This document shows, piece after piece, positions 1-9,652 of a DNA stretch of 64,000 nt. This DNA is from Flavobacteriales bacterium 33_180_T64. GTDB taxonomy: Bacteria > Bacteroidota > Bacteroidia > Flavobacteriales > Flavobacteriaceae. The DNA is taken from contig MAAQ01000020.1 of assembly GCA_002162685.1 (NCBI GenBank), positions 186,001 through 250,000 of the forward strand, read 5' to 3'. Each line of letters starts with the position of its first letter. The stretch's first letter is position 1. The notes under the pieces were generated by a model. The model saw only the letters and a list, made by a program, of their open reading frames with translations. It was not told the origin of the DNA and ran no database searches. Both the position numbers and the translations under genes were made by a program.

Positions 1-303
1 TTTTTAAATATTACAGGAGGAATTACAGTAGATGATCCTGCTATAGATTTGGCTGTTGTTGCTGCTATTTTATCCTCTAATGAAGATGAAGCACTACAAA
101 AAGACTTTTGTTTCGCTGCTGAAGTTGGGTTATCTGGAGAAATTAGACCAGTGCAACGTGTAGAACAACGTATTTTAGAAGCTCAAAAATTAGGGTTTTC
201 AACTATTTTTGTGTCCAAATACAATAAAATTGGATTAAAAAATACGGCAATAAAAATTCAATTGATTTCTAAGATTGAAGACTTGGTTGGTTTTGTAGTT
301 TAA
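1..303 (+). CDS. radA: DNA repair protein RadA, C-terminal part (truncated by window edge)
   Basis: The reading frame is open from base 1 and ends at TAA 301-303, so only about the last 100 residues are present. They match the Lon-protease-like C-terminal domain of RadA/Sms, with recognisable stretches such as GGITVDDPAIDLAVVAA, GEVGLSGEIRPV-like GLSGEIRPVQRVEQRI and EAQKLGF. RadA is a RecA-like ATPase that drives branch migration in recombinational repair; its ATPase and zinc-finger parts lie upstream of the window. An internal Met at 49 is not the true start. Identification rests on family-typical motifs in the short visible part. Confidence 0.9.
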   Translation, partial: FLNITGGITVDDPAIDLAVVAAILSSNEDEALQKDFCFAAEVGLSGEIRPVQRVEQRILEAQKLGFSTIFVSKYNKIGLKNTAIKIQLISKIEDLVGFVV

Positions 304-663
304 AATCAGCAGAAACGCATGAAGACACACTCTTTGGTTAGTATAAATAACTAGTATTTAGCAAGTTAATATTTCAAATTTTAGCCATAAACTTAAATGA
401 GTTTTAGACATATAATTTAAGATTATATGCAACGAATTGTACTGATTTATTTGGCTAGCCTATTTTTTTTTAGTAGTATTGTTTTTTCTTAACTACATGA
501 TAATAAATGATTTATATATAAAATATTCATTAAATTAATCTTCCCTTCTTTGTTTTTACGTCTAGTTATAAGGCTTTAAAACACGAGTTAATTACCATTG
601 TTCTAAAAGTTTGATTTTATATTATTAGTTAATCCATAGCTATTGATTATTAAAACCTGACTT
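304..663. other. 360-bp intergenic region between radA and the T9SS surface protein
   Basis: AT-rich spacer. I see no tRNA, no strong terminator hairpin and no exact TAnnTTTG promoter box. It contains one micro-ORF at 427-492 whose 21-residue product looks like a bare signal peptide (see findings). Otherwise I see nothing supportable. Confidence 0.5.
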
Positions 664-3600
664 ATGAAAACAAAACTGTTTTTATGGGTGTTTATGCTCA
701 TTACTATTATGGTTAATGGGCAAACATTCACGACAATTCAAGATGGTGATTGGAGTAGCGCCTCTACTTGGGATGCTAATGGAGTGCCTCCAATAAATTT
801 ATCTAGCGATGTGGTTATAATAAACCATCGCATTACCAATTCAAATACGATTAAACTTTTAGGTAATTCTACCCTAACGATTAATCATATTTTAAGCTTT
901 GACTCTGGATCTCTAGAAATAGAGACCACGACAGATGTACTTAATATTAATTATGGGATGCTAATTGTTAAAAATGGACTGGTTTTAAACAAAGCAGGTA
1001 TTGTTAATTTTAATTATGGCCGTATACAATTGTGTAATGATAATTATAAGGATGAGAGTAATAGTCCGCAGGGAACTTTTGGTACTGGGACAATTTTTGC
1101 TGAAAACGGAAATATTGAAGATATTAATTCTGGAAATTTTAGTAGTAGTATAGAATGGTGTTCAGCTAATGGAGGAAGTCTAAATTTACCTATTCCAGAA
1201 AATTGTGCACTCGTTGAGCCACCTGCCTCCGATTGTGATGACGAAACGTACTATATTCAGGTAATATGTAGTTTAAATCCTCCAAGTTTTGCCGATACAG
1301 ATACTGATGGTGTACTTGATTTTTGTGATAATGATGATGATAACGATGGTGTTACTGATGTGATTGAGCAAGATGGTAATTTAATGAGAGATACGGATAA
1401 TGACGGGCTAGAAGATATTATAGATATAGATTCTGACGCAGATGGAATCCCAGACAATGTAGAAACACAGCTTACTATAGGTTACATAGCGCCATCTGGC
1501 GCTGTAGATGCCCAAACAGGAATATTAAATGTTTATGGAACAGGTTTAATACCAATAGATACAGATAATGATGGTGTTGCAGATATTATTGATACAGATA
1601 CAGATAATGATGGCTTGTTAGATATAGAAGAGAATGGGATGTCTAATGTGCTTTTAAATAGTGATACAGATAACGATGGGTTAGACGATGCTTTTGAAGG
1701 CGCCAACTTAAATGATGCAATAGACGTAAATGACGAAATTAACAATCCTTCCTCTTCAATATTACCAGATACAGATGCAGATTTAGGAAGTGGAGGTGAT
1801 TTGGATTATAGAGACTTGTTTGATATTAATCCCCCATCGTTTGCAACTTTAGATTTTGATGGAATTGACGATTATTTATCAGCCTCAACTTTTATTGATG
1901 GAAAAGATGAAGTAAGTATTATGGCTTGGGTGAAAATAGCTTCTGGAAATGCCGTTGTAACAACAATTGCGGGTGAAGATATATCTTGTAAATTATATAT
2001 TGAAAATAATGATGAACCTTCATTTTCAATAAAAGTACAAGGAGAATCTACTAAAATTGTAAGCGCAAATGCTATTGCAATTAATGAATGGCACCATATT
2101 ACAGGCTCATATTCTAATGTTACAGGAATATTAAGAATCTATGTGGATGGAATTCAAGAAGATGAATTAGATACAGGTGTTACTGGGGCAAAAATAGAAG
2201 TGACTTCAGATAGTAATGGTGCTTTTGAAGTAGGAAGAATTTCAAGTAATGTTCCAGATAGAGAGTATTTTAAAGGTGCAATAGATGAAGTAAGAGTTTT
2301 TGATATTAGTCTTACTGCTGATCAAATACAAAGAATGATATATCAAGAGATTGAAAATTATTCGAGTAATGTTAGAGGCACTGTTATTGAAAAAGATATC
2401 GTTGATATTATATCTGGTAATACAATATCTTGGGCTAGCCTCATAGCTTATTACCCAATGACAGATATTAAAAACAGTACAACAACAGACTATTCAGTAA
2501 ACAGTAATACATTACAATTAAACAATATTACTTCATTTGAAGAACAAACAGCCCCTATGCCTTATAAAACAATTTCAAATGGAAATTGGACCGATGAAAG
2601 CACATGGTTTTATGGTTCGGTTTGGGATATTGAAGATGTGAATAATAACAAAGATTGGTCTATCGTTAAAATTCAAGATGATGTATCTACCTCTAGCTCT
2701 CATAAAGCATTAGGTCTAATAATCGATAGCAGTAAAAAACTAACAGTTACTGGAGATAATCTTATCCAAAATAGTTGGTACTTAGAATTAAATGGAACTC
2801 TTGATTTAGAGGACGATTCACAACTAGTTCAAACTGAAAATAGTGATTTGGTTAGTTCTTCAACGGGTAAAATTTTGAGACGTCAGGAAGGATGCTCTAA
2901 TGTGTATTGGTATAACTATTGGAGTTCGCCTGTAGGTACAACCATGACGACTACATTAATAGATAATAATACAACGCTTAATAATTCAAACAATACTACT
3001 TTTAGTTTAAATATGCTCAAAGAAGGGAATACAAATAGCGTACAGTTTACATCAGCATATGATGAAGTAGGAAAAATTAGTACCAGATGGTTGTACACTT
3101 ATATAAATGGTTTAACCTATTATGATTGGGCTGTTTTAAACTCAACTGACGCTTTAGAACCTGGAATAGGGTATACGCAAAAAGGAATTGGGAATCCTGG
3201 GTTAGAACAACAATATATCTATGAAGGAAAACCTAATAATGGTACTATAGTCATTAATGTTACCGATACAGGTGGAGCTGGTTCAGTACCTTCAGTGTCT
3301 AAAACAGATTTCTTTTTAGGAAATCCATACCCTTCAGCTCTCGATATAAATAAATTTATTGATGATAATGTTGGTGTTATTGATGGTACTTTGCAATTGT
3401 GGCAACAATGGAGTGGAAACTCACATGTTCTTGATGAGTATAATGGCGGTTATGCTCAGGTTAATAAATTAGGAGCTGTAAGAGCCTATCAATTTGTTGG
3501 TTTAGAAGGTTCAACTAATGAGTCACAAGATGGGACTAAAATTCCTTCTAGATACCTGCCAGTTGGTCAGGGTTTTATGACTGAAATAATTTCTGATGGA

Positions 3601-4416
3601 ACAATAGTTTTTAAAAACAGCCAAAGAGTCTTTGTTAAAGAAGCCGATGCAGATGGAAATTATAATAATGGATCCGTTTTCTTTAGATTATCAAATAGTG
3701 AATCAGATGAAAGGGTTTTCGAAGATAATGTCATGCAAAAAATTCGTATTGAGCTTAATGCTGTGAATGGCCCGCCAACTAAGAGAGAATTACTACTTGG
3801 ATTTAGTGATGTCACAACTGATGGTTTCGATTATGGTTATGATGCTAAAAATACAGATGAAAATAGTAGTGATTTGAATTTGCTTCTTGAAAATGAACTC
3901 ATGTTAATACAGGCTTATGCTCCAATAACTTTAGATAAAGTCATTCCGCTTAGTTTTAAATCTTCAGGTGATTTTAATTATGAGATTAAAGCTACCGAAT
4001 TTGAGAATATAGCTACTGAACAAGACGTTTATCTAAGAGATCATTATACTGGAAGTTATTTTGATTTAAAATCAGATGGAGCTTATGGATTTAATACTGA
4101 AATGGGACTATTTAATGAGCGATTTGATATTGTTTTTCAATCAGAAGAAAGCTTAAGTATTGAAACACTTAGCCATAATACTAATTTGATGTATTATAAT
4201 AACGCAACTAAGAAACTGTTTGTTAAAAATCTAAACACTTCGGTAACTAGATTGGTATTAATAAATACACTTGGGCAAACAGTTCAAGAGTACATGGATG
4301 TGTCTGCGCAAACCTTAGAAAATGGATTAGAAATTTCAAATTTGAGTAGTGGGATTTATGTGGTGTATTTTAAAACAGGATCCGCAATCCAAACGAAAAA
4401 GATAATTATCGATTAG
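664..4416 (+). CDS. Secreted LamG-domain protein with Ca-binding repeats and T9SS type A sorting domain
   Basis: A 1250-residue surface or secreted protein. It starts with a Sec signal peptide (MKTKLFLWVFMLITIMVNGQ). Residues about 210-350 carry Asp-rich thrombospondin type 3-like repeats (DTDTDGVLD, DNDDDNDGV, DTDNDGL), expected to bind calcium. Residues about 391-565 look like a LamG/concanavalin-type lectin fold (start DFDGIDDYL; later WHHITGSY and GAIDEVRVF). The last ~80 residues are a type A T9SS C-terminal domain (LSSGIYVVYFKTG near the end), which directs secretion and anchoring. Neighbouring genes are unrelated, so it is probably a single-gene unit. Adhesion or polysaccharide binding is an inference; no catalytic domain is evident. 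Confidence 0.88.
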   Translation: MKTKLFLWVFMLITIMVNGQTFTTIQDGDWSSASTWDANGVPPINLSSDVVIINHRITNSNTIKLLGNSTLTINHILSFDSGSLEIETTTDVLNINYGMLIVKNGLVLNKAGIVNFNYGRIQLCNDNYKDESNSPQGTFGTGTIFAENGNIEDINSGNFSSSIEWCSANGGSLNLPIPENCALVEPPASDCDDETYYIQVICSLNPPSFADTDTDGVLDFCDNDDDNDGVTDVIEQDGNLMRDTDNDGLEDIIDIDSDADGIPDNVETQLTIGYIAPSGAVDAQTGILNVYGTGLIPIDTDNDGVADIIDTDTDNDGLLDIEENGMSNVLLNSDTDNDGLDDAFEGANLNDAIDVNDEINNPSSSILPDTDADLGSGGDLDYRDLFDINPPSFATLDFDGIDDYLSASTFIDGKDEVSIMAWVKIASGNAVVTTIAGEDISCKLYIENNDEPSFSIKVQGESTKIVSANAIAINEWHHITGSYSNVTGILRIYVDGIQEDELDTGVTGAKIEVTSDSNGAFEVGRISSNVPDREYFKGAIDEVRVFDISLTADQIQRMIYQEIENYSSNVRGTVIEKDIVDIISGNTISWASLIAYYPMTDIKNSTTTDYSVNSNTLQLNNITSFEEQTAPMPYKTISNGNWTDESTWFYGSVWDIEDVNNNKDWSIVKIQDDVSTSSSHKALGLIIDSSKKLTVTGDNLIQNSWYLELNGTLDLEDDSQLVQTENSDLVSSSTGKILRRQEGCSNVYWYNYWSSPVGTTMTTTLIDNNTTLNNSNNTTFSLNMLKEGNTNSVQFTSAYDEVGKISTRWLYTYINGLTYYDWAVLNSTDALEPGIGYTQKGIGNPGLEQQYIYEGKPNNGTIVINVTDTGGAGSVPSVSKTDFFLGNPYPSALDINKFIDDNVGVIDGTLQLWQQWSGNSHVLDEYNGGYAQVNKLGAVRAYQFVGLEGSTNESQDGTKIPSRYLPVGQGFMTEIISDGTIVFKNSQRVFVKEADADGNYNNGSVFFRLSNSESDERVFEDNVMQKIRIELNAVNGPPTKRELLLGFSDVTTDGFDYGYDAKNTDENSSDLNLLLENELMLIQAYAPITLDKVIPLSFKSSGDFNYEIKATEFENIATEQDVYLRDHYTGSYFDLKSDGAYGFNTEMGLFNERFDIVFQSEESLSIETLSHNTNLMYYNNATKKLFVKNLNTSVTRLVLINTLGQTVQEYMDVSAQTLENGLEISNLSSGIYVVYFKTGSAIQTKKIIID

Positions 4417-4529
4417 AAAATTATATAAAGTTTAAAAGTCAAAACATGGTTTCGGCTTTTTTTGTACATTAAAACAGGTCGTTTAAGGATAAATTCTTAA
4501 TTTCGCATTCAGATTAGAAATGATAGATA

Positions 4530-7500
4530 ATGAGCACGAAATTCCCTGAATATAAAGGTCTTGACTTACCAAAAGTAGCAGAAGATATTCTTAGCTATTG
4601 GCAAGAAAATAACATCTTTGAAAAAAGCATTTCCACTAGAGAAGATAATGAGCCGTTTGTCTTTTTTGAAGGTCCTCCTTCTGCAAATGGCTTGCCTGGA
4701 GTACACCACGTTTTAGCGCGTGCGATTAAAGATATTTTCCCGCGATATAAAACCATGAAAGGGTTTCAAGTAAAGCGTAAAGCTGGTTGGGATACTCATG
4801 GATTACCTATTGAACTTGGTGTTGAAAAAGAACTTGGAATCACTAAAGAAGATATTGGAAAAACAATTTCTGTAGAAGATTATAATGCGGCTTGTCGTAA
4901 AGCTGTTATGCGTTATACAGATGTTTGGAATGATCTTACACAAAAAATGGGGTATTGGGTTAATATGGATGATCCATATATTACTTACGACCCAAAATAC
5001 ATGGAAAGTGTATGGTGGTTACTCAAAGAAATCTACACAAAAAGCTTATTATATAAAGGTTATACAATTCAGCCCTATTCGCCAAAAGCAGGAACAGGTT
5101 TAAGTTCTCATGAGCTTAATCAGCCAGGAACGTATCAAGATGTTACCGATACAACTGTTGTGGCTCAGTTTAAAGCTAAAGAAACATCATTACCCGATTT
5201 TTTGCAAAATGAAGGTGATATACTCTTTTTGGCTTGGACAACAACACCTTGGACATTACCAAGTAATACAGCTTTAACCGTTGGACCGAAGATTGATTAT
5301 GTATTGGTGGAAACTTATAATCAATATACATTCAAACCAATGAATGTTGTTCTTGCTAAGAAATTAGTAAACTATCAATTTTCAGGAAAATTTAATCTAG
5401 TAGAAGAAAAGTCAGAGTTATTAGCTTATAATTCTGGAGACAAAAAAATACCGTATTACGTCGTTAAAGAATTTAAAGGTGCCGACTTAGTTGGGATTAC
5501 GTATGAGCAATTATTGCCATATGCATTGCCAAATGAGAATCCGCAAGATGCTTTTAGAATTATTTCGGGAGATTTTGTAACGACTGAAGATGGTACAGGT
5601 ATTGTACATACAGCACCAACATTTGGGGCAGATGATGCCTTAGTAGCAAAACAAGCTACACCAGAAATTCCACCGCTATTAGTAAAAGATGACAATGGTA
5701 ATTTAGTGCCATTGGTAGATTTACAAGGTCGTTTTAGACCCGAGTTAGGAGAGTTTGCTGGTAAGTATGTGAAAAATGAATATTATAATGATGGTGAAGC
5801 ACCAGAGCGTTCTATAGATGTAGAATTAGCTATCAAATTAAAAGAAGAAAATAAAGCCTTTAAGGTTGAAAAATATAAACATAGTTATCCAAATTGTTGG
5901 CGTACAGATAAACCAATTCTTTATTATCCATTAGATTCTTGGTTTATTAAAGTTACAGATGTTAAGGATAGAATGTATGAGCTTAATAAAACCATTAATT
6001 GGAAACCTGAATCTACTGGAACAGGGCGTTTTGGGAATTGGTTAGCAAATGCAAACGATTGGAATTTGTCGCGATCACGTTATTGGGGAATTCCATTACC
6101 TATTTGGAGAACCGAAGACGGGAAAGAAGAAATCTGTATAGGTTCTGTTGAAGAGCTTAAAAGTGAAATGGCAAAAGCGGTTTCAGCAGGTGTTCTTGCA
6201 AAAGATATTTTCGAAGATTTTGAAGTCGGTAATTTTTCCGAAGATAACTACGCGAAAATAGATTTACATAAAAATATTGTCGATGAGATTGTATTAGTAT
6301 CGCCAAGCGGACAACCAATGCAGCGCGAAAGCGATTTGATTGATGTGTGGTTTGATTCAGGTTCTATGCCTTACGCGCAATGGCATTATCCGTTCGAAAA
6401 TAAAGATCTTATTGATGATAATAAATCATATCCTGCCGATTTTATTGCTGAAGGTGTCGATCAAACTCGTGGTTGGTTTTATACAATGCACGCTATTTCT
6501 ACTATGGTTTTTGATTCTGTAGCTTATAAAAATGTAGTGTCTAACGGATTAGTATTAGATAAAAAAGGGCAAAAAATGTCTAAGCGTTTAGGTAATGCTA
6601 CAGACCCTTTTGAAACACTAGGTACTTATGGTGCAGATGCCACACGTTGGTATATGATTATGAATGCCAACCCTTGGGATAATTTAAAATTTGACCTTGA
6701 GGGTATTGAGGAAGTAAAACGTAAGTTTTTTGGAACATTATATAACACCTATTCATTCTTTACGTTATACACAAACTTAGATAAGTTTACCTATGCTGAA
6801 GCTGAAATTCCTTTAGCTGAACGACCAGAAATTGATCGCTGGATTTTGTCTGAATTGCACACATTGATTCAAAAAGTAGATGCATATTATACAGCATATG
6901 AGCCAACAAAAGCAGCACGTGCTATTTCAGGATTTACTCAAGATTACTTGAGTAATTGGTATGTGCGTTTGAGTAGAAGGCGCTTTTGGAAAGGAGATTA
7001 TCAGACAGATAAAGTTTCGGCATATCAAACACTTTATACATGTATGGTTACTATTGCTAAATTAGGCGCGCCAATTGCACCTTTCTTTATGGATAGATTA
7101 TATATGGATTTAAATGCTGTAACTAATAAAGAGACTTTTGAAAGTGTGCACTTAGCAGATTTCCCAAAATTTGATGCCATATACGTTGATAAAAGCTTAG
7201 AGCGTAAAATGGAAAGTGCTCAAACAATTTCTTCATTAGTATTATCGTTAAGAGCTAAAGAAAAGATAAAAGTGCGTCAACCATTGCAAAAAATCATGAT
7301 CCCTATTGATAACGAAGCTCAAAAAGAGGAGATTTTGGCAGTAGCAGATTTAATTAAGTCTGAAGTAAATGTTAAAGATGTTGAGGTTTTAGAAGATGCT
7401 TCAGGTATTTTAGTGAAGCAAATTAAACCTAATTTTAAAGTTTTAGGCCCTCGCTTTGGGCAAGACATGAGGGCTGTGGCTCAAGCAGTTAACGATTTTA

Positions 7501-7934
7501 CAGCTGAGGATATTAAAAAAATTGAGAAAAACGGTGTTTTAGATGTTGAGGTTAATGGAAAAAATGTTACTTTAGAACAATCAGATGTTGAGATTACTTC
7601 AAAAGATATTGAAGGTTGGCTTGTAGCAAGTTCTGGAGCCTTAACTGTTGCTTTAGATGTTACATTAACAGATGATTTAAAGAAAGAAGGTATTGCAAGA
7701 GAACTGGTAAATAGAATCCAAAACTTACGTAAAGATTCAGGTTTTGAACTTACCGATAGAATTGCAGTACACTTCAAAAGAGATGAACAAATTATTAATG
7801 CAATAAACACAAACTTAGACTATATAAAGACTGAAACATTAACTGATGAATTAGAAATTTTAGACGAGTTAAATAATGGTATAGAAATTGCTTTTGATGA
7901 TGTAGATACCAAATTGTTTATTAAAAAACTATAG
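4530..7934 (+). CDS. ileS: Isoleucine--tRNA ligase, IleRS2 type with GVHH signature
   Basis: Class I aminoacyl-tRNA synthetase charging tRNA-Ile in the cytoplasm; 1134 residues, full length. The nucleotide-binding signature after PPSANGLP reads GVHH (residues 57-60) where most class I enzymes have HxGH. The second signature is KMSKR (682-686). An editing (CP1) domain with TTTPWTLPSNTAL and an anticodon-binding C-terminal half are present. KMSKR and the absence of a C-terminal zinc-binding cysteine cluster fit the eukaryote-like IleRS2 class, known for low mupirocin sensitivity. The start MSTKFPEY is typical for the family. It is followed after 3 bases by the DksA-like gene, so the two are probably cotranscribed. 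Confidence 0.97.
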   Translation: MSTKFPEYKGLDLPKVAEDILSYWQENNIFEKSISTREDNEPFVFFEGPPSANGLPGVHHVLARAIKDIFPRYKTMKGFQVKRKAGWDTHGLPIELGVEKELGITKEDIGKTISVEDYNAACRKAVMRYTDVWNDLTQKMGYWVNMDDPYITYDPKYMESVWWLLKEIYTKSLLYKGYTIQPYSPKAGTGLSSHELNQPGTYQDVTDTTVVAQFKAKETSLPDFLQNEGDILFLAWTTTPWTLPSNTALTVGPKIDYVLVETYNQYTFKPMNVVLAKKLVNYQFSGKFNLVEEKSELLAYNSGDKKIPYYVVKEFKGADLVGITYEQLLPYALPNENPQDAFRIISGDFVTTEDGTGIVHTAPTFGADDALVAKQATPEIPPLLVKDDNGNLVPLVDLQGRFRPELGEFAGKYVKNEYYNDGEAPERSIDVELAIKLKEENKAFKVEKYKHSYPNCWRTDKPILYYPLDSWFIKVTDVKDRMYELNKTINWKPESTGTGRFGNWLANANDWNLSRSRYWGIPLPIWRTEDGKEEICIGSVEELKSEMAKAVSAGVLAKDIFEDFEVGNFSEDNYAKIDLHKNIVDEIVLVSPSGQPMQRESDLIDVWFDSGSMPYAQWHYPFENKDLIDDNKSYPADFIAEGVDQTRGWFYTMHAISTMVFDSVAYKNVVSNGLVLDKKGQKMSKRLGNATDPFETLGTYGADATRWYMIMNANPWDNLKFDLEGIEEVKRKFFGTLYNTYSFFTLYTNLDKFTYAEAEIPLAERPEIDRWILSELHTLIQKVDAYYTAYEPTKAARAISGFTQDYLSNWYVRLSRRRFWKGDYQTDKVSAYQTLYTCMVTIAKLGAPIAPFFMDRLYMDLNAVTNKETFESVHLADFPKFDAIYVDKSLERKMESAQTISSLVLSLRAKEKIKVRQPLQKIMIPIDNEAQKEEILAVADLIKSEVNVKDVEVLEDASGILVKQIKPNFKVLGPRFGQDMRAVAQAVNDFTAEDIKKIEKNGVLDVEVNGKNVTLEQSDVEITSKDIEGWLVASSGALTVALDVTLTDDLKKEGIARELVNRIQNLRKDSGFELTDRIAVHFKRDEQIINAINTNLDYIKTETLTDELEILDELNNGIEIAFDDVDTKLFIKKL

Positions 7935-7937
7935 AAA

Positions 7938-8321
7938 ATGGGAGAAAACACCACTGTAAGATATTCTGATAAAGACTTAAGTGACTTCAAAGTACTTATT
8001 CAAGAAAAAATTGAAAAAGCACAACACGATTTAGAATTAATTAAAAGTGCCTATATGAATGATCATAATAATGGTACAGATGATACATCACCAACATTTA
8101 AAGCCTTTGATGAAGGTAGTGCTGTGATGAGTAAAGAGTCTAATTCTCAATTAGCGATTAGACAAGAGAAATTTATTCGTGATCTTAAAAATGCCTTGAT
8201 TAGAATTGAAAATAAAACTTATGGTGTTTGTAGAGTTACAGGAAAGCTCATAAATAAAAAGCGCTTAGAGTTAGTGCCTCATGCGACTCTAAGTATTGAA
8301 GCTAAAAATATGCAGAAATAA
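7938..8321 (+). CDS. TraR/DksA-family protein lacking the zinc finger cysteines
   Basis: A 127-residue protein with an N-terminal helical coiled-coil part (residues ~12-93) and the DksA/TraR C-terminal motif (TYGVCRVTGKLI, then RLELVPHATLSIEAK). DksA relatives enter the secondary channel of RNA polymerase and alter initiation, often with ppGpp. The canonical C4 zinc finger is reduced to a single Cys (C98): the positions of the other three ligands hold Thr101, Ser119 and Ala122. The globular domain must therefore fold without zinc. The gene starts 3 bases after ileS and ends before a strong terminator. Family assignment is firm; the exact regulatory role is unknown. Confidence 0.88.
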   Translation: MGENTTVRYSDKDLSDFKVLIQEKIEKAQHDLELIKSAYMNDHNNGTDDTSPTFKAFDEGSAVMSKESNSQLAIRQEKFIRDLKNALIRIENKTYGVCRVTGKLINKKRLELVPHATLSIEAKNMQK

Positions 8322-8342
8322 ATGTCACATATATACTATAAA

Positions 8343-8369
8343 AAACGTCTCAATAGAGGCGTTTTTTTA
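8343..8369 (+). terminator. Rho-independent terminator after ileS-dksA-like unit
   Basis: Hairpin ACGTCTC-aata-GAGGCGT (one G-U pair) followed by TTTTTTT. Confidence 0.85.
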
Positions 8370-8441
8370 TAGCATACAATTCAATTTCTAAATTAACGTT
8401 TGAAATATTAATTCTATTTTTGTTCCTTCTAATACAGAAAG

Positions 8442-9092
8442 ATGTCCTTAAAAAAAGCCACTATTTTAATTTTACTCATTTTACTTATTGATCAAATAAG
8501 TAAGTTTTATATAAAAACACATTTCACGCTTAATGAAAAGTTGGAAGTGTTTAGCTGGTTTCAAATTGCTTTTGTTGAAAACGAAGGCATGGCTTGGGGA
8601 ACTAAACTTAGCGATTTTGTGTCGTTTATTTCAGATAGAACAGCAAAAGTCTGTCTAACAGTCTTCAGGATTATAGCTGTTATTGGAATAGCATACTGGT
8701 TAAAAAAATCTATTAGTAATAAAAGTTCAAAAGTTTTAATTTTTGCAATCACTCTTATTCTTGCAGGAGCTTTAGGTAATATTATAGACTCGGTGTTTTA
8801 TGGTCTTTTCTTCGATTCTAGCTTAGGGCAAGTCGCTACATTTATGCCAGAGCAAGGTTATGATGTGTTATTTCATGGGAAGGTTGTAGATATGTTACAT
8901 TTTCCAATGTGGAGTGGTGTATTGCCTAATTGGATTCCATTTTATGGTGGAACCTATTTTACGTTTTTTAATCCGGTGTTTAATATTGCAGATATGGCTA
9001 TAAGTACGGGTATTGGAATGTTAATTGTTTTTAATAAACGTGCATTTACAACAGCTCCTAAAAAAACAGAAGCAGAAATACTTAACAATTAA
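8442..9092 (+). CDS. lspA: Lipoprotein signal peptidase (signal peptidase II)
   Basis: Inner-membrane aspartyl protease that cleaves the signal peptide of diacylglyceryl-prolipoproteins; it serves the many lipoproteins in this window. 216 residues, longer than the ~165 typical of proteobacteria because of an insertion between the catalytic parts, which is usual in Bacteroidota. Visible motifs: LLIDQISK near the N-terminus, VENEGMAWG, GALGNIID, KVVDML (catalytic Asp150) and NIADMAIS (catalytic Asp184). Four hydrophobic segments are evident. A candidate -7 box TATTTTTG lies at 8415-8422. The 3' end overlaps the convergent 5-formyl-THF cyclo-ligase gene by 4 bases. Confidence 0.96.
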   Translation: MSLKKATILILLILLIDQISKFYIKTHFTLNEKLEVFSWFQIAFVENEGMAWGTKLSDFVSFISDRTAKVCLTVFRIIAVIGIAYWLKKSISNKSSKVLIFAITLILAGALGNIIDSVFYGLFFDSSLGQVATFMPEQGYDVLFHGKVVDMLHFPMWSGVLPNWIPFYGGTYFTFFNPVFNIADMAISTGIGMLIVFNKRAFTTAPKKTEAEILNN

Positions 9093-9652
9093 AACTCATA
9101 AATAGTTTTTGGCGTTATACAATAATCTAGTCGAATATCGTTTTTAAAAACGTCTTTAATATTGTTTTCAGCCTCAAAAAAGGAGAGACCTATTTTTAGA
9201 GTTTCAGGTTTGCATTTTGCTAAGAATTTATCGTAGAACCCTTTTCCGTATCCAACACGATTTCCAGAGGCATCAAATGCTAATAATGGAATGAAAACTA
9301 CATCTATTTGTTCTGTAGATAAAGGGATTCCATCAATAGGCTCAGGAATATGCCATTCATTTTTTTTGATAGTAGTACTATCTGTCAGCAAATAATGTGA
9401 CATCTCTAAAGAGGAAAAATTACTTTTAGAAACAACAATGTGTTTATCCTTTCCGGATAGCATGTGTAAAATATAATCGGTATTAACTTCATTGTTTTCT
9501 ATTATTGATAAGAATAAGTGATAGAATGAATGCTCCCAAATAGGTAAATTGAGAAGCTGGTTTGCAATTTGTAAACTCAGGTCTTCAATGTGTGCTTCGG
9601 AAAGCGTCTTCCGTAGTAACTTATAGGTTTTTCTTAACTCGACTTTAGTCAT
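9089..9652 (-). CDS. 5-formyltetrahydrofolate cyclo-ligase
   Basis: 187-residue enzyme converting 5-formyl-THF and ATP to 5,10-methenyl-THF, a folate salvage step. It carries an N-terminal Arg/Lys-rich nucleotide-binding start (VELRKTYKLLRK) and the diagnostic motif GNRVGYGKGFYDKFL. Length is normal. It is the last gene of a tight leftward operon (rimK, aspartoacylase-like, this gene): its start overlaps the upstream gene by 8 bases. No functional link to the other two is obvious. Confidence 0.93.
   Translation of the reverse strand: MTKVELRKTYKLLRKTLSEAHIEDLSLQIANQLLNLPIWEHSFYHLFLSIIENNEVNTDYILHMLSGKDKHIVVSKSNFSSLEMSHYLLTDSTTIKKNEWHIPEPIDGIPLSTEQIDVVFIPLLAFDASGNRVGYGKGFYDKFLAKCKPETLKIGLSFFEAENNIKDVFKNDIRLDYCITPKTIYEF

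Noticed and set aside
1290-1720. Short direct DNA repeats (gatacagataatgatgg-like), first suspected as a repeat array
   Set aside because: They are codon-level traces of Asp/Asn-rich calcium-binding repeats inside a long coding frame, with no spacer structure.
7481-7810. 109-codon minus-strand open frame inside ileS
   Set aside because: Entirely antisense to the conserved C-terminal part of IleRS; Ser/Thr-rich composition typical of a shadow frame.
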